NCBI GenBank assembly: GCA_004028765.1
Contig: SAIX01000060.1
Coordinates: forward strand, 1 to 48,768
Source of the DNA: Chitinophagaceae bacterium
GTDB lineage: Bacteria; Bacteroidota; Bacteroidia; Chitinophagales; Chitinophagaceae
Length of the DNA: 48,768 bases
Direction: 5' to 3'
A program made the translations under genes and the position numbers. Of the stretch, positions 44,693 through 48,768 are shown in pieces. A model generated the notes under the pieces. The model saw only the letters and a list, made by a program, of their open reading frames with translations. It was not told the DNA's origin and searched no databases. Position 1 is the first letter of the stretch. Every line of letters begins with the position of its first letter.

Positions 44693-45247
44693 GAAGCTTC
44701 TTACCCGTTACCCACAGTGATTGGCAGAAAAGAGCAATTGATATTGGTTACTGACCAATATTTTGGTTGATTTTTTTTGAGAAAAACACGGAATTATTTG
44801 TAGGAATTATCCGTGATTTTTGTAGTGTCCGTTCTTTTAATTCCTGGAGGGAACAGGCCCTGTTTTACTTCCTGAACCCGCTATCCAAAGTATTTTTTTG
44901 CGGAGAACGCAGCTGATCTTTGCAGAAAACTGCAGCTTTCCTTTTCCGGATTTTTCATTCGGAAACCCAATTTATTTTCTGAGCGTCGCTGAACCAATTT
45001 TTACCCGAAATCATTGAAAAGTAGTGTGATTATTTACAGATGTTGAAATATTTCTACAAGTGCAAGTAATGGAATGTAATATGAATCATCTTTTGTAAGG
45101 CAATGATTATTAAGGAATAATTAAACCGGGGGCAAGCTGTTCTTGTAATCAATCTTTGGAGTAAACTTGTATTACAAAATCCAATATCGCAAACGAATCG
45201 TTTGTAGATATTATATCCAGTATTTACGAACCTTTATTTGTTAAACC
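44693..45247. other. 555-base gap without a gene
   Basis: I see no gene of useful length. It holds the terminator at 44742-44778, the interrupted palindrome AACAGGCCCTGTT near 44852-44864, two short hairpins (TGCG/CGCA near 44909-44921; TGCAG/CTGCA at 44921-44934) and AT-rich DNA up to the lipoprotein start at 45248. The length suggests a regulated promoter or a long leader for the lipoprotein/T9SS/fibre operon. I find no perfect TAnnTTTG element. Confidence 0.4.
44742..44778 (+). terminator. intrinsic terminator after lipoprotein copy A
   Basis: TATTGGT (44742-44748) pairs with ACCAATA (44754-44760) across a five-base loop. TTTTGG and then an eight-T run (44771-44778) follow. Confidence 0.55.
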
Positions 45248-45691
45248 ATGCTGAAAAACGTCCCCCCGGGTTTCCGCAAGGCCTTAGTGCCGATGCTGAT
45301 GACCCTCGCTTTCGCCACCGGATGTACCAAAGCCTATGAACCCGGTGACCTGGTAAACGACAGGATTGATTTGCTGACCGGGCAACCCGATTCTGTTAAT
45401 TGGAAACTTAGTACGATCCTCGTAAACAACACGGTTGATGTGGCTGCCCGCGGAACCGTAAAGGTTTACCGGCCGGATGGTACGTTTACAGACAATCTCG
45501 GTTTTGTAGGGTTCTGGTCTTTCTCCGGCCGTGATTCCCTTATCGAAAGTTCGCGACCGAGCGTGAATCCCAATGCACCATTTACAACGAACCGTTTTCG
45601 TGTCGACTTTCTCGACAAGGGCAATTTGCAATTGACCTGTATCGATTCCGACAACAAAAAAATCCGATTCGTGTATGACGCAAACAGGTAA
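45248..45691 (+). CDS. small lipoprotein, lipocalin-like, copy B
   Basis: 147 residues. Lipobox AFATGC with C26. The segment DRIDLLTGQPDSVNWKLSTILVNN matches the same region of the lipoprotein at 44237, followed by strands TVKVYRPDGTFTDNLGF and WSFSGRDSLIESS. Outer-membrane lipoprotein of unknown role. Its last 17 bases overlap the T9SS cargo gene, so it is the first gene of a coupled set with that gene and the fibre gene. Confidence 0.75.
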   Translation: MLKNVPPGFRKALVPMLMTLAFATGCTKAYEPGDLVNDRIDLLTGQPDSVNWKLSTILVNNTVDVAARGTVKVYRPDGTFTDNLGFVGFWSFSGRDSLIESSRPSVNPNAPFTTNRFRVDFLDKGNLQLTCIDSDNKKIRFVYDANR

Positions 45692-46199
45692 AAGCGTATT
45701 TGCTTTCCTGTTCACCTGTTTGCTGTTACATTTTACCGCTTCTGCCCAGATAAAAGCCATTTTTCATATCGGCGTTATCGGGGTAACAGGAGACACGTCG
45801 GTAAAACTCAGCGATCCGGTGATCATCGATTACAGCAAATGCTTTGATGTTACCAATGGACTTACCAGGTTCAGTTCACCCAAACCAGGTGTTTTTGCCA
45901 TTGCCTGCACCGAAGCCCCGCCCAAAACGGAATTGATGCTGCATGCTTATCCCAATCCAGCCATCAGTCAGTTGGTAGTGCGTTCGCTCGTAAGTTATCC
46001 CGAAGCAGGGCAACCTGTATTCAGGGTGGTACTCACGAGTATGTCGGGTATGCCCATCCGTGAGATCAAAACAGATGTGGCTGCGATCAACAGGGGTTTG
46101 AACATGAATGTGGCCGATTTGCCCATGGGATATTTTACCGTTACGATTTACAGGGACAAGGAAAGAATACAGACGTTCAAGATTTTAAAAGCTGCATAA
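45675..46199 (+). CDS. small T9SS-exported protein with C-terminal sorting domain
   Basis: 174 residues. Signal peptide to about residue 25 (FTASAQ). Only about 65 residues of cargo follow, with two cysteines (C56, C78) that could form a disulphide. From residue 91 comes a type A sorting domain: AYPNPAISQLVVRS, ...RVVLTSMSGMPIREI, GYFTVTIYRDKERIQTFKILKA. It should be exported by type IX secretion and its sorting domain removed at the cell surface. ATG 45675 overlaps the lipoprotein gene; its stop is one base from the fibre gene start. Confidence 0.82.
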   Translation: MTQTGKSVFAFLFTCLLLHFTASAQIKAIFHIGVIGVTGDTSVKLSDPVIIDYSKCFDVTNGLTRFSSPKPGVFAIACTEAPPKTELMLHAYPNPAISQLVVRSLVSYPEAGQPVFRVVLTSMSGMPIREIKTDVAAINRGLNMNVADLPMGYFTVTIYRDKERIQTFKILKAA

Positions 46200-46200
46200 G

Positions 46201-48768
46201 ATGAATAAAAAGTTACGCTGCACCGGAAAGATTTTACTTGGATGTTTATTCGTTATCGGGATGAATGTTTCTTTTGGTCAGATATCCAGTACCCCAAAGG
46301 GAATATTATTCCAGGCCTCCATCACCGATAGTAAGGGGATATCGGCTGCGCAGCGTACCGTGTATATCCAGGATGCGATTATCCAGAAGACCCCGAACGG
46401 TACCGTTGTGTACAGTGAAACTTTCCAGGTAACTGCTTCAGACCAGGGAGTGATCACAATTGTGATAGGGCAGGGAACACGTTCCTCAGGTGTTGGAACG
46501 ATCGGGGATATTGATTGGTCGGCAGGTCCATATTATTTCAATGTAAAAGCGGCAGTAGCACCTGCTTCTGCCAATATCGGCTGGATACCTTCACAAAACT
46601 ATGTTGATCTCGGAACTTCTCCGTTCTGGTCGGTTCCCTATGCTTTAAATGCAGCAAAGGCAGAGGGCATGGATAAGAAACTGAATATTGCTGATACCGC
46701 AGCAATGCTGAAGCCTTATGCCGATAATAAAAATGTTGTTTTTAATACGGGTGTGAATGGATTGGTGCCTGCACCGGGAAAAGTGCAGGGGCGTTACCTG
46801 AGTGATAACGGAACCTGGCTGCCCTTTATTGATACCATTGCCTGGAATAATAAAATAAATACAAAACTTGGCTGGTCGGATACGACCGGTATGTTGAAAG
46901 GGTATGCAAAAAGGGGACAGTCGGTGCAGTATGCCGATACGGCTTCGATATTGTCGAACCTGCTTCGAAAGACGGATACATCATTCATGCTGTTGAACAG
47001 GCTGCGCATCTCTGATACATTGACCATGCTGGGTGGCTATGCAAGAACGGGTAAGTCGGTACAATATGCAGATACGGCTTCGATGTTGTCAAACCTGCTT
47101 CGCAAGACGGATACATCTTCCATGCTGTCGAACAGGCTGCAGATCTCTGATACATCGACTATGCTGGGCGGTTATGCGAGAACGGGTAAGTCAGTACAGT
47201 ATGCAGATACGGCTTCAATGTTGTCAAACCTGCTTCGTAAGACGGATACATCTTCCATGCTGTCGAACAGTTTGCGGATATCCGACACTGCCACTATGTT
47301 GTCAAACCGCTTGAAGATATCTGATACATTGACGATGTTGGGTGGTTATGCAAGAACGGGTAAGTCGGTACACTATGCAGATACGGCTTCGATGTTGTCA
47401 AACCTGCTCCGCAAGACGGACACAACTTCCATGCTGTCTAACAGTCTTCGCATATCTGATACGACCACTATGTTGTCAAACCGCTTGAAGATCTCTGATA
47501 CATTGACGATGTTGAATGGTTATGCGAGAACGGGTAAGTCGGTACAATATGCTGATACGGTTTCTATGTTGTCAAATCTTCTTCGTAAAACGGATACAGC
47601 TTCTATGCTCTCGAACAGGCTGCGGATCTCTGATACATTGACCATGCTGGGTGGCTATGCAAGAACGGGTAAGTCGGTACAATATGCAGATACGGCTTCG
47701 ATGTTGTCAAACCTGCTCCGTAAGACAGATACCTCTTCCATGCTGTTGAACAGCCTGCGGATATCCGACACTGCCATTATGTTGTCAAACCGCTTCAAGA
47801 TCTCTGATACATTGACGATGTTGAATGGTTATGCGAGGACCGGTAAGTCGGTACAATATGCGGATACGGCTTCGATGTTGTCGAATCTTCTCCGTAAGAC
47901 GGATACATCATCCATGCTCTCGAATAGCCTGCGGATATCTGATACGACCACGATGTTGTCAAATCGTTTGAAGATCTCTGATACATTGACGATGTTGAAT
48001 GGTTATGCGAGAACGGGTAAGTCAGTACAATACGCAGATACGGCTTCGATGTTGTCAAACCTTCTTCGCAAGACGGATACATCATCCATGCTCTCGAATA
48101 GCCTGCGCATATCTGATACGACCACTATGTTGTCAAACCGTTTGAAGATATCTGATACATTGACGATGTTGAATGGCTATGCGAGAACGGGTAAATCGGT
48201 ACAGTATTCTGATACGATTTCGATGTTGTCAAACTTGCTTCGCAAGACGGATACATCTTCCATGCTGTCTAACAGTCTTCGCATATCTGATACAGCGACG
48301 ATGTTGTTGAACCGTTTAAAGATTTCAGATACATTGACGATGCTGGGGGGATATGCGAGAACGGGTAAGTCGGTACAGTATGCTGATACGGTTTCGATGT
48401 TGTCAAACCTGCTTCGCAAGACGGATACATCTTCCATGCTGTCGAACAGCTTGCGGATATCTGACACTGCCACTATGTTGTCAAACCGTTTGAAGATATC
48501 TGATACATTGACGATGTTGAATGGTTATGCGAGAACGGGTAAGTCAGTACAATACACAGATACGGCTTCGATGTTGTCAAACCTTCTTCGTAAGACGGAT
48601 ACTTCCTCTATGCTGTCTAACAGTCTCCGCATATCTGATACTGCTACGATGTTGTCAAACCTGCTCCGTAAGACAGATACCTCTTCCATGCTGTTGAACA
48701 GCCTGCGGATATCCGACACTGCCATTATGTTGTCAAACCGCTTGAAGATCTCTGATACATTAACGATG
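46201..48768 (+). CDS. large tandem-repeat fibre-like surface protein (cut by right edge)
   Basis: 856 codons, open to the last base; the C-terminus is outside the window. Signal peptide to about residue 26 (NVSFGQ). An N-terminal beta domain (about 30-150) with GILFQASITDSKG, TVVYSETFQVTASDQG, IDWSAGPYYFNVK and SPFWSVPYALNAAKAEG matches a domain I recall at the start of many Bacteroidota fibre proteins. Residues 187-208 (GLVPAPGKVQGRYL, NGTW) resemble phage tail-fibre segments. From residue 226 on there are only repeats of 13 and 19 residues (DT-x-x-ML). Probably an extended, multimeric adhesin or tail-fibre-like rod. It starts one base after the T9SS cargo stop. Confidence 0.85.
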   Translation, partial: MNKKLRCTGKILLGCLFVIGMNVSFGQISSTPKGILFQASITDSKGISAAQRTVYIQDAIIQKTPNGTVVYSETFQVTASDQGVITIVIGQGTRSSGVGTIGDIDWSAGPYYFNVKAAVAPASANIGWIPSQNYVDLGTSPFWSVPYALNAAKAEGMDKKLNIADTAAMLKPYADNKNVVFNTGVNGLVPAPGKVQGRYLSDNGTWLPFIDTIAWNNKINTKLGWSDTTGMLKGYAKRGQSVQYADTASILSNLLRKTDTSFMLLNRLRISDTLTMLGGYARTGKSVQYADTASMLSNLLRKTDTSSMLSNRLQISDTSTMLGGYARTGKSVQYADTASMLSNLLRKTDTSSMLSNSLRISDTATMLSNRLKISDTLTMLGGYARTGKSVHYADTASMLSNLLRKTDTTSMLSNSLRISDTTTMLSNRLKISDTLTMLNGYARTGKSVQYADTVSMLSNLLRKTDTASMLSNRLRISDTLTMLGGYARTGKSVQYADTASMLSNLLRKTDTSSMLLNSLRISDTAIMLSNRFKISDTLTMLNGYARTGKSVQYADTASMLSNLLRKTDTSSMLSNSLRISDTTTMLSNRLKISDTLTMLNGYARTGKSVQYADTASMLSNLLRKTDTSSMLSNSLRISDTTTMLSNRLKISDTLTMLNGYARTGKSVQYSDTISMLSNLLRKTDTSSMLSNSLRISDTATMLLNRLKISDTLTMLGGYARTGKSVQYADTVSMLSNLLRKTDTSSMLSNSLRISDTATMLSNRLKISDTLTMLNGYARTGKSVQYTDTASMLSNLLRKTDTSSMLSNSLRISDTATMLSNLLRKTDTSSMLLNSLRISDTAIMLSNRLKISDTLTM
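46909..48768 (+). repeat. nested tandem repeat array, 39-bp and 57-bp modules
   Basis: The protein repeats are x-x-DT-x-x-ML-S-N-x-L-(R/K), 13 residues (39 bp), and a 19-residue spacer ISDTLTMLGGYARTGKSVQ (57 bp). The spacer's Tyr occurs at residues 235, 280, 325, 383, 441, 486, 544, 602, 660, 718 and 776, so unit lengths are 45, 45, 58, 58, 45, 58, 58, 58, 58 and 58 residues, each equal to 19 plus two or three 13-residue modules. The last visible unit has at least five 13-residue modules. Confidence 0.95.

Noticed and set aside
44826..44846. Another TGTCCG activator site
   Set aside because: Only one half-site is present, with no ACA arm and no -24/-12 element beside it. The same applies to TGTCCGACA inside the sigma gene near 21482.
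46794..48725. Several minus-strand frames in the repeat array
   Set aside because: They repeat with the same period as the plus-strand fibre gene and arise because the repeat unit happens to lack stops in that frame.
46909..48768. CRISPR-like repetition
   Set aside because: The repeats are contiguous, in frame, without unique spacers, and encode a continuous protein.
1..48768. rRNA, tRNA, insertion sequences, integrases, prophage or restriction/defence genes
   Set aside because: I looked for their typical motifs on both strands and found none; the only phage-like signal is the short segment in the fibre protein.

Overview
The window looks like the chromosome of a Bacteroidota bacterium, most likely Chitinophagaceae or a close relative. 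The signs are FecI/FecR/STN-receptor signalling, a type IX secretion (T9SS) sorting domain, TAnnTTTG-type -7 promoter elements, genes without Shine-Dalgarno sequences, and families typical of that phylum (DUF4876, DUF6850, ~800-residue MacB/FtsX permeases). I saw no rRNA, tRNA, CRISPR array or insertion sequence.

Layout. 1-2.4 kb: housekeeping-type single genes (cut membrane protein, a 68-residue small protein, GNAT, hot-dog thioesterase, DinB-like protein) and a possible structured RNA. 2.7-20.3 kb: a large ABC-export island. On the minus strand a 49-residue peptide, a MacA-like adaptor, an ATPase and four tandem giant permeases are followed by a second ATPase and a TolC-like channel. Divergently there is an NtrC-type response regulator and its histidine kinase. 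Both minus-strand promoters (before the peptide and before the second ATPase) have -24/-12 sigma-54 elements and a pair of TGTCCG-type inverted sites at nearly identical distances (about -87 and -109), so the regulator very probably drives both. 20.4-23.0 kb: a small haem lipoprotein, an ECF sigma factor with a zinc-finger anti-sigma-like partner, and a THUMP RNA methyltransferase.

23.2-30.6 kb: an L-fucose locus (FucP permease, mutarotase, two SDRs, GH29 fucosidase, FAH-type hydrolase, lactonase, zinc dehydrogenase) that fits the oxidative fucose route, but no fuconate dehydratase is present. 30.7-33.5 kb: DUF1080 protein, unknown protein, lipid kinase, SGNH hydrolase. 33.6-42.5 kb: ECF sigma / FecR / STN-TonB receptor / DUF4876 lipoprotein / DUF6850 barrel / dihaem cytochrome c peroxidase, a surface uptake and redox operon. 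42.5-44.0 kb: GHL10-type glycosidase.

44.2-48.8 kb: two related small lipoproteins, a very small T9SS cargo protein and the first 856 codons of a fibre-like protein that runs off the right edge. The fibre is built from 13-residue DT-x-x-ML modules and 19-residue spacer modules in a nested tandem array with recent internal duplications. This coupled lipoprotein/T9SS/fibre operon and the two-promoter sigma-54 export island are the parts of the window most worth following up.
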